Shown here: piece by piece, positions 24,673-33,448 of the stretch
How the letters are laid out: every line of letters starts with the position of its first letter
Numbering within the stretch: the stretch's first letter is position 1
Source of the DNA: Algoriphagus vanfongensis DSM 17529
GTDB taxonomy: Bacteria; Bacteroidota; Bacteroidia; Cytophagales; Cyclobacteriaceae
Assembly (NCBI RefSeq): GCF_000429465.1
Contig: NZ_AUBX01000014.1
Coordinates: 372,001-436,000, forward strand
DNA: 64,000 nucleotides
Reading direction: 5' to 3'
Made by a program: the position numbers and the translations under genes
The notes under the pieces: generated by a model
Told to the model about the DNA's origin: nothing
The model's database searches: none
What the model saw: the letters and a program-made list of their open reading frames with translations, nothing else

Positions 24673-25264
24673 CGGCTGATTTAAATAAGTGATCGATCAG
24701 TTGATCAAAAGGCAACGCATCCTGAAACAACCGATCCGAATAGACCGTTGCCAGGAATTTGATATAGCTGGGCTGATTGTCAATCGTAATTTTCTCGAGA
24801 CTGATATTTCCGTACAACTGGGAAATCAACTCATTTTCGGCAGTCTTCTGAAGCGGAGGTTTAAAATAAAACTTCTCCGTTGCTTTCACTTGCTGGTTGA
24901 CTTCTTCCAACTTGCGATCCAAACTGACCTGTCGATACCCCAAATCTAAAACTCGCTCTGAAAATGCCAAGAAAAGAGCAGAAAAAGATCCTTTGGTGAA
25001 TGGTTCATCGTAGGAAACTGCAAATCCATTGGCATAGGGTGACTGAAAGAGGTGAACCTCAGGCCTGTTGGCTATCTGAGTCCTTTTCAAATGGAAGTTT
25101 CGGTAAATCAGCTCCAACGTTTCTCTGCCCGTATCAGAGGCTATCCAAGACTTAGACTCTGCCAGTTCCTCTTCTTTGAAAGTGAAATTTTCCTTATGAT
25201 TTATGGGAGTCTGCTCAGATCCTCTAAAGACTTTTTTCAGCAAATCATCCAAAAAACTGCTCAT
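24665..25264 (-). CDS. Unknown soluble protein in the recQ cluster
   Basis: A 199-residue protein with no recognised domain, signal peptide or membrane helix. It has mixed helix and sheet character, charged and aromatic-rich (ENFTFKEEELAESKSWI, FQSPYANGFAVSYDEPF, LDLGYRQVSLDRKLEEV). It overlaps recQ by 4 bases upstream and the Nudix gene by 8 bases downstream, so it is almost certainly expressed with them. The overlap and normal codon use support a real gene. No function is claimed. Confidence 0.75.
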   Translation of the reverse strand: MSSFLDDLLKKVFRGSEQTPINHKENFTFKEEELAESKSWIASDTGRETLELIYRNFHLKRTQIANRPEVHLFQSPYANGFAVSYDEPFTKGSFSALFLAFSERVLDLGYRQVSLDRKLEEVNQQVKATEKFYFKPPLQKTAENELISQLYGNISLEKITIDNQPSYIKFLATVYSDRLFQDALPFDQLIDHLFKSADG

Positions 25265-27174
25265 CTTTTTTCAATATTAAATTTTCCCCCGACATCTCTT
25301 GTCAAGAGACCTTCATCGAGCATTTCCCTCAGGAGTTTAAGAAAAAAGTCAGCATCACTAACTTTCATTTTTTCCATCAACTTCTCTAAAACTAACCCAG
25401 CTTCCTGTTTCAAAGTTTCCAACACTGCTGATTTGAGTCGAGAAGATTCTTTGGTTGGATCCTTTTTCTGAGCCACACACCAGTCACACACGCCACATTG
25501 CTTATCGGTGTGCTCTCCAAAATACTCCTGAATAAACTGCGTCCTACACAATACCTTCTGCCGCGTGTACGTGACCATTTCATTGGCCTTGCTCTTGGTC
25601 AATTCTCTTCTCAGTTCAATCCTTTTAAAATTCAATGGAAGCTTCCCTGCATCATATCTCGATGTCAAAAATGTGATTTGGGGCTTGTCTTTTCGCTCCT
25701 CGTAATCCATCACTTCCAGTTTGGCGAGTAGCTGCAAGCTTTTGATCACCTTCGCTTCGCTAGTCTCCAGGTTTTTGGCCAATTTGGATTCATTGATTTT
25801 TAGATATTCGGAGAAAAGGTTTCCCCCATAGGTCCTCAATAGCAACTTCACCAATGGATCTAAGGCCGCATGAGAAATCTGAACCTCATAGAGTTGTTGT
25901 GGTGAAACCAAAATGTGAAGTTTGGAAGGGCTGAAAAAACTCTCACTGATCCCTATGAACCCTTCTTCTTCCAATACTTTCAGCGCATAAAAAGTCTCCA
26001 AAACCCCCAAATTGTAGGTTTCGGCAAACGAGCTCCACTCAAAATCAAAGCTGCTGAGCATATTACTACCCACTGCGATCCGGAAATAATTGGCCAGACA
26101 CTGGTATACTTTTTTGACAAAATCCAGGGGCGGATAGACCAGATCAGCCCGCTTCAGCAGGAGCTCCATATCTTCTTCATTGCTCAGGATCACTGCAAAG
26201 GACTTTTTCCCATCTCTACCTGCCCGACCTGCTTCTTGATAGTAGTTCTCCAGATTTTCGGGCAAATCTGAATGAATCACCACCCGCACATCCGGCTTGT
26301 CTATTCCCATTCCGAAAGCATTGGTACTCACCATCACCCGGAACTGATTTTTCATCCAAGCTTCCTGCTGCTGATTTCGCAGATCCATTTTCATACCTGC
26401 ATGATAGGCTCCCGCCTTGACCCCCAACTGATTGAGTGCTTTGGCTATCTGATGCGTCGCTTGCCGATTCCTCACATACCAGATCGCAGTTCCATCTACA
26501 CGACTCAGAATTTCCTTTCCTTTTTCAAGCTTATTTTCGGCCAGCCTCACACTAAAGCTCAGATTTTCTCTGGCAAAACTCTGCCTGAAAACAGCCGGAG
26601 ATTTCATCTCTAGCCTTTCCAAAATCTCCTGCTCGACCTGGGGCGTCGCTGTAGCAGTCAAAGCAAGCACTTTCACCTCTGGCTGAAAAACACGAATAGC
26701 CGAAATCTCCAAATAGGACGGCCGGAAATCATGTCCCCACTGCGAGATACAATGAGCCTCGTCAACGGCGATCAAATTCACATTCATCTGCTTGAATCGC
26801 TCCAGAAAGAGCTCGGACTTCAGCCGTTCTGGCGAAACATAGAGAAACTTGTAATCCCCATGGACGCAATTGTCCAAAGTGCGATCGATCTCCTTGTAAC
26901 TCATCCCAGAGAAAACCGCCGCGGCCAGCACACCTTTACTTCTCAACTGATCCACCTGATCCTTCATCAGAGCGATCAGCGGACTGACCACAATACAAAT
27001 CCCTTCCTTGACCAATCCTGGCACTTGATAGCAGAGGGATTTTCCCCCACCAGTTGGCATCAAGGCAAGTGTATCCTTACCCTCCACTACTGCCTGGATT
27101 ACCTGCTCTTGGACTGGACGAAATTCTTCCCATCCAAATACTTGGTTCAATATAGATTTGGGACTAGGCTGCAC
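25261..27174 (-). CDS. RecQ-family ATP-dependent DNA helicase
   Basis: A 637-residue superfamily 2 helicase. Motif 0 GWEEFRPVQEQVI, Walker A TGGGKSLCYQVPG, DEAHCISQWGHDFRPSY, TATATP, ATNAFGMGIDKPDVRVVIH and QEAGRAGRDG are all present. A RecQ zinc-binding segment follows (C at LCRTQFI, then CGVCDWC). The C-terminus continues for about 60 residues without a clear HRDC domain, so this is a short RecQ, possibly a paralogue of the main one. The GTG start abuts the stop of the enoyl-CoA hydratase gene. Confidence 0.92.
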   Translation of the reverse strand: MQPSPKSILNQVFGWEEFRPVQEQVIQAVVEGKDTLALMPTGGGKSLCYQVPGLVKEGICIVVSPLIALMKDQVDQLRSKGVLAAAVFSGMSYKEIDRTLDNCVHGDYKFLYVSPERLKSELFLERFKQMNVNLIAVDEAHCISQWGHDFRPSYLEISAIRVFQPEVKVLALTATATPQVEQEILERLEMKSPAVFRQSFARENLSFSVRLAENKLEKGKEILSRVDGTAIWYVRNRQATHQIAKALNQLGVKAGAYHAGMKMDLRNQQQEAWMKNQFRVMVSTNAFGMGIDKPDVRVVIHSDLPENLENYYQEAGRAGRDGKKSFAVILSNEEDMELLLKRADLVYPPLDFVKKVYQCLANYFRIAVGSNMLSSFDFEWSSFAETYNLGVLETFYALKVLEEEGFIGISESFFSPSKLHILVSPQQLYEVQISHAALDPLVKLLLRTYGGNLFSEYLKINESKLAKNLETSEAKVIKSLQLLAKLEVMDYEERKDKPQITFLTSRYDAGKLPLNFKRIELRRELTKSKANEMVTYTRQKVLCRTQFIQEYFGEHTDKQCGVCDWCVAQKKDPTKESSRLKSAVLETLKQEAGLVLEKLMEKMKVSDADFFLKLLREMLDEGLLTRDVGGKFNIEKR

Positions 27175-27951
27175 TTACCAGGTGGGCTTTGATTTGCTTA
27201 AAAAAGAAGCAATGCCATGCTTGCAGTCTTCATGAGACCTTGCCTGAGTATTGACTTCAGCAGCTAGCCGTAATGCCTGAATTCTAGAATTTTGATGGAT
27301 GCTACGAAATAATTTCTTGGTTTCCCCCATCGAAAATCCTGAGTTTTCAGAGATCAATTTGTCACAAAAATCCAAAACGGTTTTTTCCAAAAAATCAGAG
27401 TGAGCCACGGCAGTGATCAATCCCAGAGAGGCTGCTTTGGTGGAAGTGATCAGCTCACCCGAGAGCAACAGTTCTTGGGCTGGAGCAGTCCCGATTTGCT
27501 CTTGTAGATATACAGACACCAAAGCAGGAACAAAACCAATCTTCACCTCAGTAAATCCAAATAAAGCCTCAGGAACAGAAAATGCAAAGTCACACACCGT
27601 CACCAGACCACAGCCACCCGCCAAGGCATGTCCCTGCACTTCGGCTATAATTACTTTGGGGAAATTATAAATCAGTTCAAACAGCTCCATCAGGCTTTTG
27701 CTATCTGCAAGATTCTGCGCAGGGGTGAATTCCTGCAACTGCTGGATATAAGCCAGATCTGCCCCAGCACAAAAAGCCTTGCCTTCTGCTTTGATCCGAA
27801 CCACCTTGACTTCATCTTCCTTTTCCATAGCCCGCAGGCTTTGCTTCAGCTCCTCCACTAGTTTCGGACTGAGGGCATTCCTTTTTTCAGGACGATTCAA
27901 TCGCACAGTCCCTATTCTGTTGTCAATTTCTGTAAGTACCAGTTGGCTCAT
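27175..27951 (-). CDS. Enoyl-CoA hydratase/isomerase family protein
   Basis: A 258-residue crotonase-fold enzyme. The oxyanion-hole segments are RIKAEGKAFCAGADLAYIQQL and EVQGHALAGGCGLVTVCDFAFSV, followed by FTEVKIGFVPALVSVYL. It probably hydrates or isomerises an acyl-CoA; methylglutaconyl-CoA hydratase is one option. The frame is open to 28056, but the added 35 residues overlap the ComEC gene and are not crotonase-like, so MSQLVLTEI at 27951 is preferred. recQ follows without a gap. Confidence 0.87.
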   Translation of the reverse strand: MSQLVLTEIDNRIGTVRLNRPEKRNALSPKLVEELKQSLRAMEKEDEVKVVRIKAEGKAFCAGADLAYIQQLQEFTPAQNLADSKSLMELFELIYNFPKVIIAEVQGHALAGGCGLVTVCDFAFSVPEALFGFTEVKIGFVPALVSVYLQEQIGTAPAQELLLSGELITSTKAASLGLITAVAHSDFLEKTVLDFCDKLISENSGFSMGETKKLFRSIHQNSRIQALRLAAEVNTQARSHEDCKHGIASFLSKSKPTW

Positions 27952-28009
27952 GACGTTTTTACTTCGGTGAATTAAGTTAGTCGGAGAAAAAGGGATTGCC
28001 AAATTAGGC

Positions 28010-29911
28010 TTAAAAAAGAATTTTTGACGTGACATCCGTGGAGATGGATCGACCAAACTCAGATTTACCCCAAGAGTCCTCCTCCCAAAGTGAGATATTG
28101 ACCTTTACCCTATTCCAAAACCTCAACTGATCCCCATCTAAAACTATACCGACCTCTGGAAAAACAACCACTTGGTCAGAGCCAGAAAAACTCATCAATG
28201 CCTCCGCATTCGTTCCCCAGGCTCTACGGATCCGATGTGGCTCGACTTTGTACGACCATTCATCAGGTTGGATGCCGGCATTCCATGATTTGAGACCTGA
28301 TCCATCCCAATAATCTATTGCAAACCCCTGTTGCCCTTGATAGACGATCAACTCAGGACGGACACTCTGCCTCACTCTGTAGAGATCTACAACAACAAAA
28401 ATCACGAATACAATCGCTCCACTATAGATTAGTATTCTTTTTGACACATAATCCCAGGCTGCCCAAATCAATAAAAAAAACCAAACCACAATCATCAAGA
28501 CGGGCTGGATACCTATCCCTGTCACCTGCCCAAAAGGCAAATTTCTTAGCAATTCCAAGCACCAGAGTTCTAGCTGAAGTAGAAGACTCACCCCCACTCC
28601 GAGTAAATCTCCTACCCAAGGAATCCATCCAAAAATCAAGAGCGGAATGCCCAAATTCATCACACAAAAAGTCAGCGGAATAGCGATCAAATTCCCAATC
28701 AAAAACCAAGTAGGAAAGCTGTGAAAATAATAGAGCGTAAGTGGAAAAGTGACCAATTGAGCAGCTAAAGATACCGCAAGCAGCTGCCAGACATATTCGG
28801 AAACTTTATTGGGAGGCAACCACCATCGTACGATCAATGGCTGAATCAAGACGATTCCTGCTACCGCCAGATAAGAAAGCTGAAAACCCACCTCAAAAAT
28901 CACGTCTGGGTCCAATAAGATCATGAGCATTGCAGAAAAGGCCAAAATATTAAAAACAGGAGGTTTTCTCCCTTTCATCTGCCCCAGAGTGATCAATGAA
29001 AACATAACAGAAGCCCGTGCCACCGAAGGGCTAAAGCCCGTCAATGCTGCAAAAACCCAAATACAACCTACTATCCCGAGATGATAATAGTTTTTTGCTT
29101 TTCCTTTGAGGCGAAGCGGCTTCACCAAAAACAGCAACACCGCAACCAATATCCCCACATGCAATCCTGAAACAGCCAAGATATGCATTACACCCGCTTC
29201 GGAAAATGCAGCTTTGGTATCCCTATCCAAAAAATCCTTTTGCCCCAAAAGTAAAGCCAAAGCTACCTGCTGCGCTCTAGAGTGATGGACTTTGTTCCTG
29301 ACCAGCTCAATCAAACTATGTCTCAAATCTGCAAACCAATCCTTTTGCTCAGTAGAAGTCACAACCTGAAAGCCAGACTTTGAAAACTGTTGAAAATCGA
29401 TTCCTTTTTTCTCCAGATATTTTCTGTAATCAAACTCATCGGGATTTTGCGGAGCTGGAACAGGAGGAGGCTTTTGATGCACCACCAGGACATCACCTTG
29501 CCTAATGCCCTTCTCCGACTGGTGGTAGAAAAGCACCTTCCCTCCAACCTCTCTCCATTGTCCATCATGAAAAGTAGCCAAAACCTCCAAAAGATTTTGA
29601 TTGGAATTTTCTTTGGCCACATCCTCCTGCAATGCCACTGCTAAAAAAGGTCCTTCCACCGAATCAGAGGGCTGGCGATGAGCGGAATGGATACTTTGAC
29701 ACAAGATGCCCAGTAAAACCAACTGAAAATAGGCGGCAATAGCGACAAATCCCCTTCCCATTTTGCGAATACTCAATAGCGACATCCCCGACCAACACAG
29801 AGCCAACAAAATGGAGATAAGTATTATTGACAAGTGTAGCCGACTCCCAATGGCCAGACCTAGAAGGAGAAACGGCAAGTATCTTAAAAATGGAAAATCA
29901 GCAAACCTCAT
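28010..29911 (-). CDS. ComEC/Rec2-family DNA uptake channel protein
   Basis: A 633-residue polytopic membrane protein. N-terminal helices precede a DUF4131-like domain (about 90-200). The Competence domain follows, with AGVMHILAVSGLHVGIL, SVARASVMFSLITLGQMKGRKPPVFNILAFSAM and many helices. After the last helix comes only a short soluble tail of about 100 residues, not a metallo-beta-lactamase domain. ComEC translocates one DNA strand across the inner membrane during transformation; whether this strain is competent is unknown. A TTG at 29917 would add two residues; ATG 29911 is chosen. Confidence 0.88.
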   Translation of the reverse strand: MRFADFPFLRYLPFLLLGLAIGSRLHLSIILISILLALCWSGMSLLSIRKMGRGFVAIAAYFQLVLLGILCQSIHSAHRQPSDSVEGPFLAVALQEDVAKENSNQNLLEVLATFHDGQWREVGGKVLFYHQSEKGIRQGDVLVVHQKPPPVPAPQNPDEFDYRKYLEKKGIDFQQFSKSGFQVVTSTEQKDWFADLRHSLIELVRNKVHHSRAQQVALALLLGQKDFLDRDTKAAFSEAGVMHILAVSGLHVGILVAVLLFLVKPLRLKGKAKNYYHLGIVGCIWVFAALTGFSPSVARASVMFSLITLGQMKGRKPPVFNILAFSAMLMILLDPDVIFEVGFQLSYLAVAGIVLIQPLIVRWWLPPNKVSEYVWQLLAVSLAAQLVTFPLTLYYFHSFPTWFLIGNLIAIPLTFCVMNLGIPLLIFGWIPWVGDLLGVGVSLLLQLELWCLELLRNLPFGQVTGIGIQPVLMIVVWFFLLIWAAWDYVSKRILIYSGAIVFVIFVVVDLYRVRQSVRPELIVYQGQQGFAIDYWDGSGLKSWNAGIQPDEWSYKVEPHRIRRAWGTNAEALMSFSGSDQVVVFPEVGIVLDGDQLRFWNRVKVNISLWEEDSWGKSEFGRSISTDVTSKILF

Positions 29912-29950
29912 CTTCAAAAAAATTGAAAGTGAATTTAAGAAATTGCTGGC

Positions 29951-29976
29951 AAAAAAATAGCCCCAAAACGGGGCTA
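29951..29976 (-). terminator. Terminator of the outer-membrane barrel gene
   Basis: Arms TAGCCCC (29958-29964) and GGGGCTA (29970-29976). On the minus strand the hairpin is followed by seven T residues. It starts about 20 bases past the stop at 29997. Confidence 0.8.
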
Positions 29977-29996
29977 AACTATTCTCTTATAAAACT

Positions 29997-30581
29997 TTAG
30001 AACCTATATCCTAAACTAAAACCAGCATTGACTTCTATCCTGGCAAACCTGTCTGCTACTTCATCGCTGAAGCCTCTGGTCACACTTGCATATGGACCAA
30101 ATGCGAAATGATCGGAAATCTCCCATTTGTATCCTGCTCCTGCGCCAAACATGAACGCATTCATATTGGTGGTAGTCACCCCTCCATCGACAGTTTCTTC
30201 AAACTCCCCAAAACGTAACTTCGCCAATGGATAGATGTAAAATCGACCTCTTGGTAGCTGATCAGTATTATTTCCTCCAAAATAGAAGTTCATCGAAACC
30301 TGAGCTGAGTTAGTTTTATATTTCTTCCCTTTATTTTCATTGTTGAACCCAAACCTGTCATTGAGTAGAAGCTGCAAGTCCAAAGAATGGTCACTGGAAA
30401 GAAATCTTTCATAGCCAATCTCAATAGATCCCAAAGCAATCAGATTAAAGAAGTTTACTTTCACTTCATTGCTAAAATCTCCGACATACCCATTTCCGGT
30501 ACTACTTGAGATGACTTCCTGGGATTGGGCGTTTGTCACGACTGCACCCATTAGCAACATGGCAAATAATAGTTTTTTCAT
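29997..30581 (-). CDS. Outer-membrane beta-barrel protein
   Basis: A 194-residue protein. A Sec signal peptide (MKKLLFAMLLMGAVVTNAQSQ) is followed by alternating-polarity strands typical of a small barrel, and the protein ends in GYRF with the C-terminal aromatic expected of outer-membrane proteins. Segments such as FLSSDHSLDLQLLLNDRFGF, GRFYIYPLAKLRFGEF and MFGAGAGYKWEISDHFAFGPYASVTRGF show the strand pattern. Function unknown. It has a TATTTTTG promoter and a strong terminator, so it is monocistronic. Confidence 0.85.
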   Translation of the reverse strand: MKKLLFAMLLMGAVVTNAQSQEVISSSTGNGYVGDFSNEVKVNFFNLIALGSIEIGYERFLSSDHSLDLQLLLNDRFGFNNENKGKKYKTNSAQVSMNFYFGGNNTDQLPRGRFYIYPLAKLRFGEFEETVDGGVTTTNMNAFMFGAGAGYKWEISDHFAFGPYASVTRGFSDEVADRFARIEVNAGFSLGYRF

Positions 30582-30601
30582 AGTTTAAAATTCTAGTTGG
30601 T

Positions 30602-30609
30602 CAAAAATA
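30602..30609 (-). promoter_or_regulatory. Promoter -7 element for the barrel gene
   Basis: TATTTTTG on the minus strand matches TAnnTTTG, 21 bases before the ATG at 30581. It is wedged between that gene and the GNAT stop. Confidence 0.5.
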
Positions 30610-30617
30610 CTCAAAAC

Positions 30618-31052
30618 TTAGGCCAGTTCCATTCTATAATGCTGGATATTACACTCTTCAAATTGATCCCCAACTTTTTTGAAACCGAATTTCTCATACA
30701 AAGGGACAGCAAGAATCTGAGAGTTGAGGTATTTCATTTTTCCTTTGGCATCAGGATGAACCATAATATCTCTTAAGACCGCAGTGAGTAAAGCTTGCCC
30801 TACTCCTTTCCCCCTTGCTTCGGAAAGAACTGCAAATCTTTCCAGTTTTATCCCCTCTGAAGTAAATCTCCAACGGGCTGCCCCCACAGGTTTTCCTTGT
30901 GCAGAAGCTAGAAAATGAAAAGATTCATCTTCAAACTGATCATACTCTTTGTCAGCAGGAACATTCTGCTCTTCTACAAAAACCTTTGAGCGAATACTGA
31001 AGACAATGTCTTTTGCAGACTTACCTAGTGCCTTTTCTACTAGCAGACTCAT
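30618..31052 (-). CDS. GNAT-family N-acetyltransferase
   Basis: A 144-residue acetyltransferase of the ElaA/YjcF-like type. The acetyl-CoA loop is FAVLSEARGKGVGQALL (R/Q-x-x-G-x-G/A type), preceded by GAARWRFTSEGIKLER and followed by YLNSQILAVPLYEKFGFKKVGDQFEE. The substrate is unknown. The start overlaps the end of the PhoH gene by 32 bases; no closer start retains the conserved VEEQNVPADKEYD region better, so coupling is assumed. Confidence 0.85.
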   Translation of the reverse strand: MSLLVEKALGKSAKDIVFSIRSKVFVEEQNVPADKEYDQFEDESFHFLASAQGKPVGAARWRFTSEGIKLERFAVLSEARGKGVGQALLTAVLRDIMVHPDAKGKMKYLNSQILAVPLYEKFGFKKVGDQFEECNIQHYRMELA

Positions 31053-32010
31053 ACTTCTGTTGCTCTTTTTCTTCCTGATTCTTTTCGTATGCTTCGATAA
31101 TTGCTTTCACCAATTTGTGCCGGATCACGTCCTTCCCACTTAAATTGACGATACCGATCCCTTTGACATCTTTCAAAATTCTCAAGGCTTCAGAAAGCCC
31201 GGATTTTTGTCTGACAGGAAGGTCTACCTGCGTCTGATCCCCAGTGATGATCACCTTAGAATTGGGCCCCATTCGCGTCAAAAACATCTTGATCTGCTCC
31301 GAGGTAGTATTTTGAGCTTCATCCAGCAGCACGAAGGCATCATGGAGAGTCCGTCCTCTCATATAGGCTAGAGGAGCTATCTCTATGACTCTTGTTTCTT
31401 GATAATACTTCAGCTTTTCCGGCGGCACCATATCCTGAAGTGCATCATAGATCGGACGCAAATACGGATCGAGTTTTTCCTGCAAGTCGCCAGGCAAAAA
31501 ACCCAAGTTTTCTCCTGCTTCTACGGCCGGTCTTGTAATGATGATTCGCTTGACTTCGCGATTTTTCAATGCACGCACCGCCAATGCTACTGCGATATAG
31601 GTCTTCCCGGTACCAGCTGGCCCAAGGGCAAAAACCAAATCATTCTTCATCGCAGCCTCTACCAGCTTACGCTGATTTGGAGACTTTGGCTTGATGACCA
31701 GCCCCTTATTGCCAAATACAATCACCTGATCTCGATTGGCTTCCTCAAAAGGAACTCCTTCTACGTCAAGATAATCTTTGACATTTTCAGGTGTGAGATG
31801 CCCAAATCGATCCATGTGCTCCAGCAATAAATTGAGCACATTATTGATACGCAAGATTTCCGGAGCTCCTCCCTGAATTCGGATTTCATTGCCCCGAGAG
31901 ATGATTTTTGATTGTGGAAAGGCTTGTGCCAGTTGCCGTATATTTTCATTGGCAGTCCCCAAAAACTCTGCAAGGGGCACATTTTCCAGTGTGATTACTT
32001 TTTCTACCAA
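31021..32010 (-). CDS. PhoH family ATPase
   Basis: A 329-residue PhoH-like P-loop ATPase. Walker A is GPAGTGKTYIAVALAV and Walker B FVLLDEAQNTTSEQIKMFLTRMG; GDQTQVDL and GLSEALRIL follow. The N-terminal 110 residues carry the usual KH-like region. PhoH proteins are linked to RNA metabolism and ribosome maturation. The C-terminus is charged and low-complexity (KNQEEKEQQKYESASRKG). Divergent from the SAM hydrolase gene, with a TACTTTTG element upstream. Confidence 0.93.
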   Translation of the reverse strand: MVEKVITLENVPLAEFLGTANENIRQLAQAFPQSKIISRGNEIRIQGGAPEILRINNVLNLLLEHMDRFGHLTPENVKDYLDVEGVPFEEANRDQVIVFGNKGLVIKPKSPNQRKLVEAAMKNDLVFALGPAGTGKTYIAVALAVRALKNREVKRIIITRPAVEAGENLGFLPGDLQEKLDPYLRPIYDALQDMVPPEKLKYYQETRVIEIAPLAYMRGRTLHDAFVLLDEAQNTTSEQIKMFLTRMGPNSKVIITGDQTQVDLPVRQKSGLSEALRILKDVKGIGIVNLSGKDVIRHKLVKAIIEAYEKNQEEKEQQKYESASRKGTR

Positions 32011-32033
32011 ACTTTTTCTTTGATTAAATCTGC

Positions 32034-32065
32034 TTGAATGGGATAGGATAAAATTTCTATTTTTG
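32034..32065 (+). promoter_or_regulatory. Promoter of the SAM hydrolase gene
   Basis: TTG (32034-32036) and TATTTTTG (32058-32065) are 21 bases apart, an almost ideal -33/-7 pair. Transcription should begin near 32072, 42 bases before the ATG. Confidence 0.65.
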
Positions 32066-32081
32066 TCCTGAGCCCTCCTAA

Positions 32082-32089
32082 CAAAAGTA
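32082..32089 (-). promoter_or_regulatory. Promoter -7 element for phoH
   Basis: TACTTTTG on the minus strand matches TAnnTTTG. It lies 72 bases before the phoH start and is back to back with the opposite promoter. Confidence 0.45.
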
Positions 32090-32113
32090 CATAATTTTAA
32101 TTGACTTGCTTCT

Positions 32114-32884
32114 ATGGCATTGGTGACATTCCTCTCAGATTTTGGGGACCAAGACTACTACGTACCTGCGGTGAAAGCCAAAATGTTGGCGATCAATCCG
32201 CAATTGAACATCATCGACATTTCTCACAGTATCGAGACCTTCGATCTAGCGCATGCTGCCTTTATTCTCCGAGCTACTTTTCGGGATTTCCCCAAAGGAA
32301 CCGTCCACCTCGTTGCCATGAATACAACTGGAAACATGACGCAAGGTTATATCGGAGTGAAATTGGAAGAACATATTTTCATTGGTCCCAACAATGGAAT
32401 TTTGAGTCTATTGGCAGACCAAGACCCCGGTATTTTGGTACAGTTTGCGGATATCCACCTGAAAGACACCTCATTTCCAGCCAAAGATATTTTAGCTCCG
32501 ATTGCAGCAAAAGTAGCATCTGGAGCCGCAATCCATGATTTCGGAGGACCTTTGACAAATTTCAGGAAATTGATGCCTCGCAATCCCAAAGCCACTCGGG
32601 AGCTGATCATTGGCCATGTGATGCGGGTGGATCGCTACGGAAATCTAATCACGAATATCCGAAAGGAAGTTTTCGATCAGTTGAATCCCGGAAGTTTCTC
32701 CATTGAATTTGGCAGGGAAAGTCTCGACCGCTTGAGCGCTGGCTGCGATCAAGTCGAACCAGGCGACTGCTTTGCCTATTTCAATAGTCTAGGCCTATTG
32801 GAAATCGGGATCAATCACGGACATGGCGGGAATTTGCTCGGTTTGAAATTCGAAAGCGTTGTCTACATTCATTTCAACTCCTAA
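32114..32884 (+). CDS. SAM hydrolase / SAM hydroxide adenosyltransferase family
   Basis: A 256-residue DUF62 family protein. The N-terminal domain has TFLSDFGDQDYYVPAVKAKM and IIDISHSIETFDLAHAAFIL; the C-terminal barrel has RVDRYGNLITNI and INHGHGGNLLGL. Family members hydrolyse S-adenosylmethionine to adenosine and methionine; related enzymes are halogenases. The central motif reads GPNNGIL. Nothing nearby suggests halogen chemistry, so SAM hydrolysis is the likely activity. The monooxygenase-like gene starts 3 bases later. Confidence 0.88.
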   Translation: MALVTFLSDFGDQDYYVPAVKAKMLAINPQLNIIDISHSIETFDLAHAAFILRATFRDFPKGTVHLVAMNTTGNMTQGYIGVKLEEHIFIGPNNGILSLLADQDPGILVQFADIHLKDTSFPAKDILAPIAAKVASGAAIHDFGGPLTNFRKLMPRNPKATRELIIGHVMRVDRYGNLITNIRKEVFDQLNPGSFSIEFGRESLDRLSAGCDQVEPGDCFAYFNSLGLLEIGINHGHGGNLLGLKFESVVYIHFNS

Positions 32885-32887
32885 GCG

Positions 32888-33184
32888 ATGTTGATCCGGG
32901 TAGTTCGTATGACATTTCAGGAAGAGAAAGTGGGCGATTTCCTCAGGATTTTTGATGAGAACAAGAAAAAAATCAGAAATTCCCCCGGATGCAGGCACTT
33001 AGAGCTATGGCAGGACGAAAATCAAAAAAATATTTTCACTACTTATTCCATTTGGGACTCCGAAAATTCACTGAATCAATACCGTGATTCTGAGCTTTTT
33101 AAATCCGTATGGATTCCTACGAAGACATTGTTTGGTGACAGGCCCTTTGCTTTTTCTTCAAAAAAAATAGACGAATTGGGATAG
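32888..33184 (+). CDS. Antibiotic biosynthesis monooxygenase-like (ABM) domain protein
   Basis: A 98-residue single ABM/dimeric alpha-beta-barrel domain: MLIRVVRMTFQEEKVGDFLRIF, then NSPGCRHLELWQDENQKNIFTTYSIWDSENSLNQYRDSELF. Members act as small monooxygenases or in haem handling; the name does not imply antibiotic production. The ORF follows the SAM hydrolase by 3 bases and is likely co-transcribed. Confidence 0.85.
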   Translation: MLIRVVRMTFQEEKVGDFLRIFDENKKKIRNSPGCRHLELWQDENQKNIFTTYSIWDSENSLNQYRDSELFKSVWIPTKTLFGDRPFAFSSKKIDELG

Positions 33185-33189
33185 AGCTA

Positions 33190-33220
33190 TTGGAGGATAA
33201 AAAAAATAGACTCATATTTG
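33190..33220 (+). promoter_or_regulatory. Promoter of tRNA-Leu
   Basis: TTG (33190-33192) and CATATTTG (33213-33220, one mismatch to TAnnTTTG) are 20 bases apart. The expected start is near 33227, about 45 bases before the tRNA. Confidence 0.5.
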
Positions 33221-33271
33221 CATCCCGTTCGGAAAGGAACTGGATCAGGTCATCAAAAACCTGCTTGAAAT

Positions 33272-33353
33272 GCCCAGGTGGCGGAATTGGTAGACGCGTT
33301 GGTCTCAAACACCAATGCCTTCGGGCGTGCCGGTTCGACTCCGGCCCTGGGTA
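33272..33353 (+). tRNA. tRNA-Leu (anticodon CAA)
   Basis: An 82-base class II tRNA. The acceptor stem GCCCAGG pairs with CCTGGGT. The D-loop is GGCGGAATTGGTAGACGC, the anticodon stem TTGGT/ACCAA has loop CTCAAAC (anticodon CAA at 33306-33308), the long variable arm is TGCCTTCGGGCGT, and the T arm is GCCGG TTCGACT CCGGC. The 3' CCA is not encoded. It reads UUG codons. A promoter lies upstream and a terminator begins two bases after it. Confidence 0.96.
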
Positions 33354-33354
33354 C

Positions 33355-33384
33355 AAAGGCTCACAGAAATGTGAGCCTTTTTTC
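33355..33384 (+). terminator. Terminator of tRNA-Leu
   Basis: Arms AAAGGCTCAC (33355-33364) and GTGAGCCTTT (33371-33380) followed by TTT. It directly follows the tRNA 3' end. Confidence 0.85.
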
Positions 33385-33397
33385 GTTTGTAGGCAAT

Positions 33398-33423
33398 AAA
33401 AAAACCTCTCCAAATTGAAGAGG
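33398..33423 (-). terminator. Terminator of the ABC exporter operon
   Basis: Arms CCTCT (33405-33409) and AGAGG (33419-33423), with seven T residues after it on the minus strand. It lies 26 bases past the ATPase stop. Confidence 0.7.
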
Positions 33424-33448
33424 CTTCTAAATCTACCTATTACCCTTT

